A DNA stretch of 64,000 bases from Coriobacteriaceae bacterium AF08-21 (GCA_027687465.1 JAQCQR010000007.1:1-64000), one strand, 5' to 3'. Numbered from the stretch's first letter, positions 20,453 to 31,931 are shown. Notes: generated by a model not told the origin, from the letters alone. Program-made: numbers and translations.

Positions 20453-21370
20453 ATGGACCTGCCTATCAGCTTGGAAGACATCACGTATGCCGAGAACTAT
20501 CTGGCGCAGGGCGACCTGGCTACGGCGACGCCGCTGCTTGAGCGTCTGGTGGAGCTCGCCGAGGAGTATATCGACGCTGAGTGCAAGACGGAGGAGAAGC
20601 GCCAGTACTTTAGCTTCGACAGCAAGTTTGAGCGCCTGGCCTATCGCCGTGTGGAGAAGGATCCGCGCGAGCTGGTGCAGGTCGAGGTTCCCTTTGACCG
20701 CCTGTACTCCGACATGGCGTTTGCCTACATTCGCCAGCAGGATTATGTGAGTGCTCGGAATGCCCTGATGCAGGCCGTGCGTTGGGATCCCATGAACTGC
20801 AACTATCGCTTGGACTTGGCCGAGCTGTTCCGCGCGCTCGAGGACAAGCAGGAGTGGGCATCGCTCTCGTTCTCGGTGCTGGAGCGCGCGAGCGACGGTA
20901 AGTGCGCCGCACGCGCCTACACCAACTTGGGTCAGTACTTCTTGGAGCCCGAGACCGAGAACATTTCGGCTGCCGTGGGCTGCGCGCGTCTGGCGCTGCG
21001 CCTGGCGCCCAATGATGCGCATACGACGCGCCTGCTCAACAAGATCCATACCACCTATCCGGATGCCGCGGACGAGAGTGACGACCATGTGATGGGTGAG
21101 CTCGCCCTGCAGGGCGTGCCGACCTCGCCTTCGGCCGAGATCGCCATCTGCCTGATCATGTGCGCGACCGATGCTGCAAGCGACGGCGACAAGCAGGAGG
21201 CTACGCGCCTGACGGTCCGTGCCCGCGACCTGGTGGGCGAAGAGGCGTGCGCGGCGATTATCAAGCTGGTGCGCGAGAGTGATGCCGAGCTTAACGCCGA
21301 GCGCAAGGCAAAGCGCGAGGCTGCGGGCTCAAACGCCGATGGCGCCAAGGAGGCCGGCGATGCCCAGTAA
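20453..21370 (+). CDS. TPR-repeat protein of unknown function
   Basis: Soluble protein of 305 residues, mainly helical. Repeating helix pairs of TPR type are visible at about 10-45 (AENYLAQGDLATATPLLERL), 82-135 (AYIRQQDYVSARNALMQAVRWDP, then RLDLAELFRALEDKQEWA) and 145-200. The last 40 residues are Lys/Ala/Glu-rich. No catalytic motif or signal peptide is seen. It overlaps smpB by 11 bases, implying translational coupling, so a role alongside trans-translation or ribosome quality control is possible but unproven. GAGGAG lies upstream of the ATG. Confidence 0.8.
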   Translation: MDLPISLEDITYAENYLAQGDLATATPLLERLVELAEEYIDAECKTEEKRQYFSFDSKFERLAYRRVEKDPRELVQVEVPFDRLYSDMAFAYIRQQDYVSARNALMQAVRWDPMNCNYRLDLAELFRALEDKQEWASLSFSVLERASDGKCAARAYTNLGQYFLEPETENISAAVGCARLALRLAPNDAHTTRLLNKIHTTYPDAADESDDHVMGELALQGVPTSPSAEIAICLIMCATDAASDGDKQEATRLTVRARDLVGEEACAAIIKLVRESDAELNAERKAKREAAGSNADGAKEAGDAQ

Positions 21371-21830
21371 GCGCGAGCGCAAGCTCATTTCCAAGAATCG
21401 CTCGGCACATCACGAGTACTTTATCGATGAGACGTTTGAGTGCGGTATTGAGCTGAGCGGTACCGAGGTCAAGTCGATTCGCGAGCGCGCGTGCCAGATT
21501 ACCGATACCTTCGCACTGATTCGTGGCGGGGAGTGCTGGCTCGTCGGCCTGCATATCCACCCTTATAGCCATGGTGGCGTGTGGAATCGCGATCCCGACC
21601 GTCGGCGCCGTCTGCTGCTGCACCGCAAGGAGATCGGCTTTCTTGACGGCAAACTTCGCAACCGCGGCTATGCGCTGGTGCCGCTGGAGCTCTACTTTAA
21701 TACCGACGGCCGCGTAAAGCTGCTGCTGGGCCTAGGCCGCGGCAAGAAGCTTTACGACAAGCGCGAGGATATGGCCAAGCGCGATGTCCAGCGCGAGATC
21801 GACCGCGCCCTCAAGGAGCGCAATCGCTAG
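21360..21830 (+). CDS. smpB: SsrA-binding protein SmpB
   Basis: RNA-binding protein of 156 residues that delivers tmRNA to stalled ribosomes. It has the conserved KLISKNRSAHHEYFIDETFECGIELSGTEVKSIR start, HIHPYSHGGVWNRDPDRRRRLLLHR in the middle, and the C-terminal basic tail (GKKLYDKREDMAKRDVQREIDRALK) that enters the mRNA channel. The ATG at 21360 lies inside the end of the TPR gene. No tmRNA gene is recognised in the window. Confidence 0.97.
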   Translation: MPSKRERKLISKNRSAHHEYFIDETFECGIELSGTEVKSIRERACQITDTFALIRGGECWLVGLHIHPYSHGGVWNRDPDRRRRLLLHRKEIGFLDGKLRNRGYALVPLELYFNTDGRVKLLLGLGRGKKLYDKREDMAKRDVQREIDRALKERNR

Positions 21831-21956
21831 GCGTTCTGTATAAGTTACGGTGGAATACGGACTGTTTTGCCTGTTTGAGGGGCTATTCAGTCCTTATTTC
21901 ACCGCAACTGCGGGCGTCTCATCTTGCTTATACTGTTTTGACACATATGTCTCAAA

Positions 21957-21987
21957 GGTGGTGTCCGTTGTGGGCGCCGCCTTTTTT
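21957..21987 (+). terminator. probable terminator after smpB
   Basis: GGTGGTGTCC pairs with GGGCGCCGCC through several G-U pairs, with loop GTTGT and then TTTTTT. It is 126 bases beyond smpB and 51 bases before the next start, so it could also be a leader attenuator of the flavin reductase gene. Confidence 0.6.
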
Positions 21988-22038
21988 GTGGGTACATACA
22001 TCCATGAGGTTCCAACCCGGGTTAGGGGAGTGATTGTT

Positions 22039-22542
22039 ATGGACAAAACTGCGTTCTTTACCATGCCGAGCGGTCTGTACGTGGTGAGCGCCGCGGCAGA
22101 CGGGCTGCGCGCCGGCTGCGTCATCAACACTGCGGTGCAGGTGACGTCCATGCCGCCGCGCATTTCGGTTGCCGTGAACAAGGACAACGTCACCTCGGGC
22201 GTCATCGCTTCGGCCAAAGCGTTCGCGCTGACCGTGATCGATCAGACCGCCGATATGCTCTACATCGGTAACTTTGGGTTCCGCACCAGCAGCGATTATG
22301 ACAAGTTTGCCAAATACGAGACCCGCGAGACGGCTCTGGGCATGCCCTATGTGCCCGAGCACGCGGCGGCCCTGTTTAGCTGCCATTTGATCGACACTGT
22401 GGATGTTGGCACGCATCTACTGTTTATCGGCGAGGTCGAGGATGCCGAGCGCTTGAGTGACGAGACGCCGCTCACCTACGATTACTACCATAAGGTCCTG
22501 AAGGGCAAGACGCCTCCGAAGGCGTCCTCGTATCAAGGCTAG
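22039..22542 (+). CDS. flavin reductase-like FMN-binding protein
   Basis: Flavoprotein of 167 residues of the flavin reductase/flavoredoxin family. The N-terminal block SGLYVVSAAADGLRAGCVINTAVQVTSMPPRISVAVNKDN matches the FMN-binding split-barrel, and YDYYHKVLKGKTPPKASSY is the usual end. In some anaerobes such a domain is fused to a rubredoxin and passes electrons from NADH to flavodiiron proteins. Here a rubredoxin gene follows directly, suggesting the same function from two polypeptides. The ATG has AGGGGAG upstream. Confidence 0.9.
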   Translation: MDKTAFFTMPSGLYVVSAAADGLRAGCVINTAVQVTSMPPRISVAVNKDNVTSGVIASAKAFALTVIDQTADMLYIGNFGFRTSSDYDKFAKYETRETALGMPYVPEHAAALFSCHLIDTVDVGTHLLFIGEVEDAERLSDETPLTYDYYHKVLKGKTPPKASSYQG

Positions 22543-22559
22543 AAATGTTTTAAAAATAC

Positions 22560-22587
22560 TTGCATTATATTATTGAGAATCTATACT
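22560..22587 (+). promoter_or_regulatory. putative promoter of the rubredoxin gene with Fur/PerR-like box
   Basis: TTGCAT (22560-22565) and TATACT (22582-22587) are 16 bases apart in an unusually AT-rich stretch. The spacer TTATATTATTGAGAA resembles a degenerate Fur/PerR-family box. Oxidative-stress control is therefore possible but only inferred. Confidence 0.4.
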
Positions 22588-22631
22588 GATAAATGAAGTA
22601 CATCACCAGTCGCGTTTGAGAGGAGAACATC

Positions 22632-22775
22632 ATGGCTGAGGAGAAGAAGACGTATAAGTTCGTGTGCGTCGTTTGCGGTTACGAGGTTGAGGTCGATACG
22701 CCCGAGCTGCCCGAGGATTATGTGTGCCCGGTGTGCGGCGTCGGTCCCGATCAGTTTGAGCTCGTCGAGGAGTAG
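22632..22775 (+). CDS. rubredoxin (short loop)
   Basis: Small electron-transfer protein of 47 residues. Two knuckles bind one iron: CVVCGY (Cys12, Cys15) and CPVCGVG (Cys32, Cys35), and the end [10 protein letters not shown] is typical of classical rubredoxins. Only 16 residues separate the two knuckles instead of about 29, so the middle loop is shortened as in rubrerythrin-type domains. GAGAGGAG lies 7 bases before the ATG. It is probably the redox partner of the upstream flavin reductase-like protein. Confidence 0.9.
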   Translation: MAEEKKTYKFVCVVCGYEVEVDTPELPEDYVCPVCGVGPDQFELVEE

Positions 22776-22814
22776 CTCGCAGACACACGGCGAAAGCCGA
22801 ACATAGCTCTGTCC

Positions 22815-22850
22815 AAGGGCCTCGGTCGAATTCTCGGCCGGGGCCCTTTT
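22815..22850 (+). terminator. terminator of the rubredoxin gene
   Basis: AAGGGCCTCGG pairs with CCGGGGCCCTT (one inner bulge), followed by TTCC after the TTTT run. Confidence 0.75.
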
Positions 22851-22917
22851 CCTCCGCCCCCAAGGGATCACGGTTGCTGTTGGCCGATCCTGTCTGTTGT
22901 GAGTCCGGCCGACCTTT

Positions 22918-22976
22918 TGTCTCAATCTGTAACATCTAACGGTGGAAATTGGGCCCACTTGTTACATATCGAGACG
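22918..22976. repeat. TCTCGATCTGTAACA hairpin repeat, single copy
   Basis: TGTCTCAATCTGTAACA (22918-22934) and TGTTACATATCGAGAC (22960-22975) form the arms; 27 bases separate GTAAC and GTTAC, as in nearly all other copies. It lies between the convergent rubredoxin and Nramp genes. Confidence 0.85.
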
Positions 22977-23003
22977 TTTGCCTGGGTAGGTGCCCCCGCC
23001 CCA

Positions 23004-24260
23004 TTACATCCCTGCCAACAACACGACATCGAGAATCGTCACGATGGCACCGATCCCTACAAGCAGCGCGTTGAGTGGACGCGAGTTGGCGAATTTGCCC
23101 ATGACGCGGGGTGAACTGGTGAGCCGTATGAGCACAAAGACCGTAATCGGCAGTTGAAGCGACAGCAGTGCCTGACTCCAGATGAGACCTTCAAAAGGAT
23201 TTGGAACGACCAGGCACGCCGCCACTGCTCCGGCGAAACAGGCCGCCACCCCGACCGAGGAATGTCGGTCGTGGATGTCGTATTCCTCGTCGAACATGCC
23301 CGCAGTGATGGTGCCCGCCGCCATACCCGCCGTCACACTACTCGAGAGGCCCGCAAACAGCAGCGCCACGGCAAAGATGGTCGAGCTTGCCGGGCCCAGA
23401 ATGGGGGAGAGCGTGGCCGCTGCGACGGCGAGGTCGTCTACGACCATGCCGTGCGCAAAGAAGGTCGTTGCGGCCAGGATGACCATGGCCGAGTTGATTG
23501 CCCAGCCCACGCCCATCGAAAAGAGCGTGTCGAAGAGCTCGTAGCGCAGACGTTCTTCGATAACCTGCTCGCCTTGGCCTTCGAAGTGCATGGATTGGAT
23601 GACCTCGGAGTGCAGAAAAAGGTTGTGTGGCATAACGACCGCACCCAGGACGCTCACGATAATCGCGGCAGAGCCAGTGGGCATACTAGGCGTGATCCAG
23701 CTTGCGGCGGCTTGCGGCCAGTCGACCTTGACTAGTGCAAGCTCGGCCAAAAACGAGAGTCCTACCACGCCTACGAAGGCGATGATCCAGCGTTCGGCAT
23801 GCTTGTAGGAGTTCGTCATGAGCATCGCCATCGATACTGCCGCCACGATGACGCAGCCCGCGCGCACGGGCAGCCCAAAGAGCATTTGAAGGGCAATCGC
23901 GCCACCCAGGACTTCGGCCATGGCGGTGGCGACAGTCGCGAGATAGGCGCTGCCGAGCACCGCGCGTCCCACGATGCGGGGGAGAAAGCGGGTTGTGGCC
24001 TCGGCAAGGCAGGCGCCCGTGGCGATGCCCAAGTGCGCCGCGTTGTGCTGCAGCACGATGAGCATAATCGTGGACAGCGTGACGATCCACAGCAGCGCGT
24101 AGCCAAACTGCGAGCCCGCGGCCATATTGGAGGCCCAATTGCCCGGGTCGATAAAGCCGACGGTCACGAGCAGCCCGGGGCCGATATGCCGCGCAATGTC
24201 TAGGCCTCCGTGACCACCGGTGCGTCGGGAGCCAAAGTGTTGTTTGAGATGGTTGAGCAT
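23004..24260 (-). CDS. Nramp family divalent metal transporter
   Basis: Inner-membrane importer of Mn2+ or Fe2+, 418 residues with about eleven helices. Helix 1 carries the metal-binding FIDPGNWASN near residue 42 and helix 6 carries VVMPHNLFLHSEV near 222, both canonical for proton-coupled Nramp proteins rather than Mg2+ or Al3+ variants. The ATG at 24260 is preferred because AGGAG lies 6 bases upstream; the in-frame ATG at 24296 has no such site. gpmA lies 75 bases upstream on the same strand, so co-transcription is possible. Confidence 0.92.
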   Translation of the reverse strand: MLNHLKQHFGSRRTGGHGGLDIARHIGPGLLVTVGFIDPGNWASNMAAGSQFGYALLWIVTLSTIMLIVLQHNAAHLGIATGACLAEATTRFLPRIVGRAVLGSAYLATVATAMAEVLGGAIALQMLFGLPVRAGCVIVAAVSMAMLMTNSYKHAERWIIAFVGVVGLSFLAELALVKVDWPQAAASWITPSMPTGSAAIIVSVLGAVVMPHNLFLHSEVIQSMHFEGQGEQVIEERLRYELFDTLFSMGVGWAINSAMVILAATTFFAHGMVVDDLAVAAATLSPILGPASSTIFAVALLFAGLSSSVTAGMAAGTITAGMFDEEYDIHDRHSSVGVAACFAGAVAACLVVPNPFEGLIWSQALLSLQLPITVFVLIRLTSSPRVMGKFANSRPLNALLVGIGAIVTILDVVLLAGM

Positions 24261-24335
24261 GGTGCGCTCCTGCGTATGGGCGGCGTGACGTCGCATCTGG
24301 GTCGTGCGGCGCCACGCGTCGGATTTGGGTTGGGG

Positions 24336-25109
24336 CTACTTGTGCGCTTTGCCCTGATTGGCCACGGCGTCGATCTTGGCGGCGATGGTCGCCGGGTCGC
24401 CGATGTAGCGCTTGTCGAGGACATTGAAATCGGTATCGAAGGTGTAGACGAGCGGCACGCCGGTGGGGATGTTGACCTTGAGGATCTCCTCGGGCGTGAG
24501 GTGCTCGAGCTTCATGACGAGTGAGCGCAGGGAGTTGCCGTGTGCGGCGATGAGTACGCGCTTGCCAGCGAGCATCTGGGGGCGAATCTCGTCTTCGAAA
24601 TAGGGCCAGGCGCGGGCGATCGTGTCCTTGAGGCATTCGGTATAGGGCAGCTGATCAGGCGCGACATCACGGTATTGCTCCTGGGTGTGGGGATCGCGCG
24701 CGTCGTTCGGCTCGAGTGCCGGCGGGCAGATATCGAAGGAGCGGCGCCAGATGAGCACCTGCTCGTCGCCGTGCTCCGCCGCGGCATCGGCCTTGTTGAG
24801 ACCCTGCAACGCGCCGTAGTGGCGCTCGTTGAGCTTCCAGGATTTGATGACGGGCAGCCACTCGCGATCCATTTGGCCGAGCACGATGTTGAGGGTGTGG
24901 ATCGCGCGCTTGAGGCGCGAAGTGTAGCAGACGTCAAAGTCGAAACCGGCTTCTTTGAGGGCTCGACCGCCTGCTGCGGCTTCTTCGCGGCCCGTGTCGG
25001 TGAGCTCAACATCGGTCCAGCCGGTGAACAGGTTGAGCTTGTTCCACTCGGACTCTCCGTGACGGATAAGGACGAGTTGCATCGTCTGCTGGTCTGCTTG
25101 GTGCGCCAT
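24336..25109 (-). CDS. gpmA: 2,3-bisphosphoglycerate-dependent phosphoglycerate mutase
   Basis: Glycolytic enzyme of 257 residues interconverting 3- and 2-phosphoglycerate. It has the phosphohistidine motif LIRHGESEWN near residue 14, TSRLKRAIHT near 72, ERHYGALQGLNK near 104, WRRSFD and the second catalytic His in IAAHGNSLR near 196. Length is normal. AAGGAGG stands 5 bases before the ATG. Its promoter region is shared, divergently, with gltB and contains three hairpin repeats. Confidence 0.96.
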   Translation of the reverse strand: MAHQADQQTMQLVLIRHGESEWNKLNLFTGWTDVELTDTGREEAAAGGRALKEAGFDFDVCYTSRLKRAIHTLNIVLGQMDREWLPVIKSWKLNERHYGALQGLNKADAAAEHGDEQVLIWRRSFDICPPALEPNDARDPHTQEQYRDVAPDQLPYTECLKDTIARAWPYFEDEIRPQMLAGKRVLIAAHGNSLRSLVMKLEHLTPEEILKVNIPTGVPLVYTFDTDFNVLDKRYIGDPATIAAKIDAVANQGKAHK

Positions 25110-25246
25110 AGGGGCCTCCTTGATCTGGCACGGTGTGCGTGCCGTTTGCTTGACGCCGCAAAGGATACCCGTTTTAACCTTAAAAGTTAACCAAGACTAA
25201 CAAAATTGTTGTATTTGAATGGGATGGTGAAAGGGGGCTGCCGAAA

Positions 25247-25465
25247 TGTCTCGATCTGTAACAACTAGGGATGGAAATTGGGCCTAGGTGTTACAGATCG
25301 AGACAGGAAGAAATGGTCCTATGGAAAATCTCGATCTGTAACAGTTAGCTGCAAAAACCGGCCCTTCATGTTACAGATTGAGACATTTGGAACCGTCTCT
25401 CGAAAACATCTCAATCTGTAACAGTTAGTCGTCGAAATTGGGTCTTACTGTTACAGATTGAGATG
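25247..25465. repeat. cluster of three TCTCGATCTGTAACA hairpins at exact 80-base spacing
   Basis: Copies span 25247-25305, 25329-25385 and 25409-25465; the TCTC starts are at 25249, 25329 and 25409. The first has perfect 17-base arms (TGTCTCGATCTGTAACA and its complement). Loops are 25 bases and differ in sequence but share a pattern of GG, then AAA, then GG. The cluster fills the middle of the 538-base gap between the divergent gpmA and gltB genes; the rest of the gap has an AT-rich stretch at about 25170-25215 that may hold the gpmA promoter. Confidence 0.9.
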
Positions 25466-25647
25466 TATGAAGAGGTGAGTTTGCAGGTCGAACTTGGGGC
25501 CTATGTTTTCGCCCTTGAGGTCGGCGGTGCCCACTCGTAAGGTGTGCGTTACGCGATTGTTTCGAAACGGGCGGGAAACACAACGGGCCGGCGATGCTCA
25601 TAGTATGCCTAGTCAACTGACTGTCTAATATCTAGGGGAGGATCGCG

Positions 25648-28600
25648 ATGCAGGCAGATTCCGCTCAGCAGCAGGGCCTTTATCGCCCCGAATTCGACCA
25701 CGATGCATGTGGCATCGGCGCGCTCGCCGATATCAACGGTGAGCGCCATCACCAGATTCTGGACGATGCGCTGTCCATTCTGGTCAACTTGGAGCACCGC
25801 GGCGGCACGGGACTCGAAAAGAACACCGGCGATGGCGCTGGCATCCTGTTCCAGGTTCCGCATCACTTTTCCGTAAAGAGGCTCAAAAGTGCGGCCAGAT
25901 TCTGCCGGCAGAGGGCGACTATGGTGTGGCCATGCTGTTCTTTCCGCAGGATGACAAGGGCGTAGAGGATGCCCGCCGCGTGTTTGAGGAGGGCTGCGCC
26001 GAGGCCGGCGTGCCGCTGCTCTTTTGGCGTGAGGTGCCGGTCGATCCGCACGACCTGGGCGAGACGGCGCGTGCCTGCATGCCCACCATCCTGCAGGCCT
26101 TCCTGGGCCGCCCCGACGACACGCCGGCAGGTGACGCCTTCGAGCGCCGCCTGTACGTGTGCCGCCGCACCATCGAGAAGAAGGCCGATGCCGAGTTTGC
26201 CCTGCGCGACAAGATCTTCTACGTCTGCTCCATGAGCTCGCGCACTATCGTGTACAAGGGCATGCTCGTCGCCACGCAGATGCGCCGCTTCTTCATCGAT
26301 CTCAACGACGCCGCCGTCAAGACGGCCGTTGCGCTCGTCCACTCGCGCTACTCCACCAACACCACGCCCAGCTGGGAGCGTGCGCACCCCAACCGCTTTA
26401 TCATTCACAACGGCGAGATCAATACCCTCAAGGGCAATGTCAACTGGATTCGCGCCCGCGAACCCAACCTGTACAGCCCCGTGCTGCAGCACGATCTTGA
26501 GCGCGTGATGCCCATCATCAACTGCGAGGGTTCCGACTCCGCGATTCTGGACAACGTGCTCGAATTCTTGGTCATGAACGGTCGCCCGCTCACGCGTGCC
26601 GCGTCCATGTTGCTGCCCGAGCCGTGGGACCACAACGATAGTCTGAGTGAGGAACGCCGCGCCTACGACGCCTACCAGTCCATGCTCATGGAGCCCTGGG
26701 ACGGCCCGGCGGCCATCGCCTTTACCGACGGCCGTACCCTGGGCGCCGCCCTCGACCGCAACGGCTTGCGCCCCGCCCGCTACTACGTGACGCGCGATGG
26801 CCGCTTTATGCTGGCAAGCGAAGTGGGCACCATCGAGGTACGCCCCGAGAACATCCTGACGAGCGGCTGTCTGGGGCCGGGCCAGATGCTCGAGGTCGAT
26901 TTTGCTCGCGGCCGCGTAATCTACAACGACGAGCTGCGCGCCCGCTATGCCAAGGAAAAGCCCTACCGTGATTGGATTGCCGAGGAGACGCTGACCGTCG
27001 ACGTGCTCGATAGGCCTGCCGCGGCAACGCCCGCCGAGGACGCCGAGGTACCCGCCGCCGTGCGCATGGCTAAGCTCGGGTATCACTGGGATGACGTCGA
27101 TGAGGTCGTGCGTCCCATGGCCCAGCAGGGCAAGGCCCCGCTCGCCTCGATGGGCATCGACGCGCCGCTGGCTTGTCTGTCCAAGAAGACGCGTTCGTTC
27201 TTCGACTATTTCTATCAGCTGTTCGCTCAGGTCACGAACCCGCCCATCGATGCCCTTCGCGAGCACATGGTGACTTCGACCACGCTCTACCTGGGCAACC
27301 ACGGCAACCTGCTCGAGGATTCCCGTACGGCCTGCCAGCTGGTTCGCCTGGAGCGTCCGCTGCTGAGCGAGGAGGAGTTCGACCGCATTTGCGCCATCGA
27401 CCGCGTGGGCTTTAAGACTCGCCGTTTCCGTGCCGTCTACCGTCGTGACGCCGGCGAGGGCGCGCTGCAGGCTGCGCTCAAGCAGCTTGCAGAGGACGTT
27501 GAGGCTGCGGTCCGCGACGGCGTGAACATCGTGGTGTTGAGCGATCGTGCCGCTGCGGGCGAGGTGCCCGTGCCGTCGCTGCTCGCCGTGGGCTGTGTGC
27601 ACAACCACCTGATTCGCGCTGGCGTGCGTACCTTTGCCGACATCGTGGTGGAGTGCGGCGATGCCGTGTCCCCGCACGACTTTGCGGCGCTGGTGGGCTA
27701 CTCCGCAAGCGGCATCTATCCGTACAATGCGCATGCGTGCATCCGCGACTTGGCAGCACGCGGCGACCTGGACGTGACGGCCGAGCAGGGCATCGACAAC
27801 TACAACAAGGCCGCGACGGCGGGTATCGTCTCCATCATGTCCAAGATGGGTATCTCCACGGTGCAGAGCTATCACTCCGCGCAGATTTTCGAGGCCGTCG
27901 GCTTTACTCCGGAGTTCGTCAACGCGTACTTCGCCGGCACGGTGAGCCGTGTGGGCGGTATGGGTGTCGAGGACGTTGAGCGCGAGCAAAACGAGCGCTA
28001 TGACGCTGCGCTCGCCATCCTTAAAAGCCCGGCTCCCGATCAGCTGCCCACGCTGGGCCTGACCAAGTGGCGCCCGCTCGGCGGCGAGGAACACCTCATC
28101 GACCCCCAGGCCGTCTACCTGCTGCAGACCGCCTGCCGTGAGGACAGCTACGACACCTTTAAGGAGTACAGCGCCCGCCTGCACCGCACCGGCCGTGCCG
28201 TGCGTCTGCGCGACTTGCTCGACTTTGATGCCAGCGGCCGCACGCCGGTTTCGCTCGACGAGGTCGAGCCCGCGCTCAACATCGTCCGCCGCTTTAACAC
28301 CGGCGCCATGTCGTACGGCTCCATCAGCAAGGAAGCACACGAGTGCATGGCCATCGCCATGAACCGCCTGCACGGCCGTTCCAACTCCGGCGAGGGCGGT
28401 GAGGATCCGCGTCGCGAGACCCCGCTGGCTAACGGTGATTCCAAGAACTCCGCGATCAAGCAGGTGGCAAGTGCGCGCTTTGGCGTGACGAGCCGCTACC
28501 TGTGCAGCGCCTTCGAGATTCAGATCAAGATGGCCCAGGGCGCCAAGCCCGGCGAGGGTGGCCACCTGCCCGGCAAGAAGGTCTACCCCTGGATTGCCGA

Positions 28601-30332
28601 GGTCCGTCAGTCCACGCCCGGCATCGGCCTGATCTCGCCTCCGCCGCATCACGACATTTACTCCATCGAAGACCTGGCCGAGCTCATCTTTGACCTTAAG
28701 AACGCCAACCCTGGCGCACGCGTGTCGGTCAAGCTGGTCAGCGAGGCCGGCGTCGGCACCATCGCCACCGGTGTGGCCAAGGGCGCTGCCGACAAGATCT
28801 TGATCAGCGGCCACAATGGCGGCTCGGGTGCCGCTGCTCGCGATTCGATCTGGCACGCCGGTCTGCCGCTGGAGCTTGGCCTTGCCGAGGCCCAGCAGAC
28901 GCTGCTGCAAAACGGCCTGCGCTCGCGCGTGGTGCTCGAGGCCGACGGCAAGCTCATGGACGGCACCGATGTTGCCGTCGCCTGCCTGCTGGGCGCCGAG
29001 GAGTTTGGCTTTGCGACCATGCCGCTCATCTCCATGGGCTGCCTCATGCAGCGCGACTGCCAACAGGACACCTGCCCGGCCGGCATCGCTACGCAAAACT
29101 GCCGCCTGCGTCGCGGCTTCCGCGGCAAGCCCGAGCACGTTGAGCACTTTATGCTCTTTGTGGCCGAGCAACTGCGCGAGGTCATGGCGTGCCTGGGCTT
29201 CCGCACCGTCGACGAGATGGTCGGCCATCCCGAGTGCTTGCGCCAGATCGAGGTCCCGGGCAACCGTAAGGCCAACCTGCTCGATCTGACGCCCGTGCTG
29301 GCGAGTGCGACCTGCGAGTTCGGTGCTCACATTCCGGGTGCCGACGGTCGTCACTTCCTGCCGCAGATGGCCGCGGACAGCGAGCTCGACAAGACGCTCG
29401 ACTCCACGCTGTTCGTGCCCTATACGGCCGATGCCCGTGCGCACCTGCGCCCGATTCGCTTTCATGCCGACATCGCCAACGTCAACCGCTGCGTGGGCAC
29501 CATCCTGGGCAACGCGGTGACCAAGGCGCATCCCGAGGGCCTGCCCGCCGGCTCCATCACCATCGATTGCGATGGATCGGCCGGTCAGAGCTTTGGCGCC
29601 TTCCTGCCGCGTGGCATTACGCTCAACGTGTGCGGCGACGCCAACGACTACTTTGGCAAGGGCCTTTCGGGCGGCGAGGTGTCGGTGCGCCCCAACCCGC
29701 ATGCGACCTACAAGTTCGACGAGAACATCATCGTGGGCAACGTTGCGTTCTTTGGCGCCACGAGCGGTCGCGGCTTCATTAACGGCCTGGCAGGCCAGCG
29801 CTTTGGCGTACGCAACTCCGGTGCCACGGTGGTGGTCGAGGGTTGCGGCAACCATGGCTGCGAGTACATGACGGGTGGTCTGGCGCTCGTCCTGGGCGAG
29901 GTCGGGCAGAACTTCGCCGCTGGCATGACGGGTGGCGTGGCCTACGTCTTTGACCAGTACGGCATGCTCAGTGCCCGCGTGAACCACGAGAGCGTTGAGC
30001 TCAAGGCCCCGACGGCCGGCGAGCTGGCACAGATTCGTGCGCTCATCCAGGAGCACGTGGACGCGACGCAGAGCCCGCGCGGCATTAAGCTGCTCTACAG
30101 CTTTGAGACGATGAGCAAGCACTTTGTGAAGGTCATTCCGACCGAGTACGAGCGCGTGCTGGCGATTGTCGCTGGGGCCGAGGCCGTGGGCAAGACACAT
30201 GCGCAGGCAGAGGAGCTGGCGTTTGACATTGTGACCGGTCGCGCGAGCGCCGCGGATGTTGCTCGCTTCGATGCTGCGGGTGCTGTGCCCGCCGCCGCCA
30301 GCTCTGTTGCTTCGACCAAGAAGGAGGCGTAA
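25648..30332 (+). CDS. gltB: glutamate synthase large subunit, interrupted by an apparent one-base frameshift
   Basis: Makes glutamate from glutamine and 2-oxoglutarate together with GltD. The intact product would have about 1,561 residues. The first frame (from ATG 25648, AGGGGAGG upstream) holds the amidotransferase nucleophile in HDACGIGALAD and GGTGLEKNTGDGAGILFQ, then leaves frame after PHHF. The correct continuation (FRKEAQKCGQILPAEGDYGV) resumes one base off near 25867-25872 and runs to the TAA at 30332. The join is a TTTT run where TTTTT would restore the frame. Later features are the FMN-binding synthase domain, the 3Fe-4S cysteines in CLMQRDCQQDTCP, and the C-terminal beta-helix. 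The cause is a real mutation or a sequence error; without restoration no functional amidotransferase is made from this frame. Confidence 0.93.
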
Positions 30333-30337
30333 GTGCC

Positions 30338-31819
<1,482 letters not shown>

Positions 31820-31869
31820 AGTAGTCACGGAGATATTCAACAATCGAATCGGCAAGGGCTGTCCCTAAC

Positions 31870-31931
31870 TGCCGGCACAAAAGGAACGTCCCTAAGTGCC
31901 GACAGTTAGGGACGTTCCTTTTGTGCCGGCA
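31870..31931. repeat. perfect 26-base inverted repeat (GGGACGTTCC family)
   Basis: Bases 31870-31895 (TGCCGGCACAAAAGGAACG to CCCTAA) are the exact reverse complement of 31906-31931, with a 10-base loop GTGCCGACAG. It could end gltD transcription although no T run follows. The left arm plus loop recurs as a half copy at 42761-42793. Confidence 0.85.

Noticed and set aside
25247..25465. CRISPR array interpretation of the 80-base periodic repeats
   Set aside because: Each unit is itself a hairpin with two arms and a patterned loop, units number at most three per cluster, linkers are only about 22 bases, and no cas gene is present.
25861..25875. Programmed -1 frameshift in gltB
   Set aside because: The bases CACTTTTCC do not offer good re-pairing for both tRNAs, no downstream stimulatory structure is evident, and no such mechanism is known for GltB; a one-base loss is simpler.
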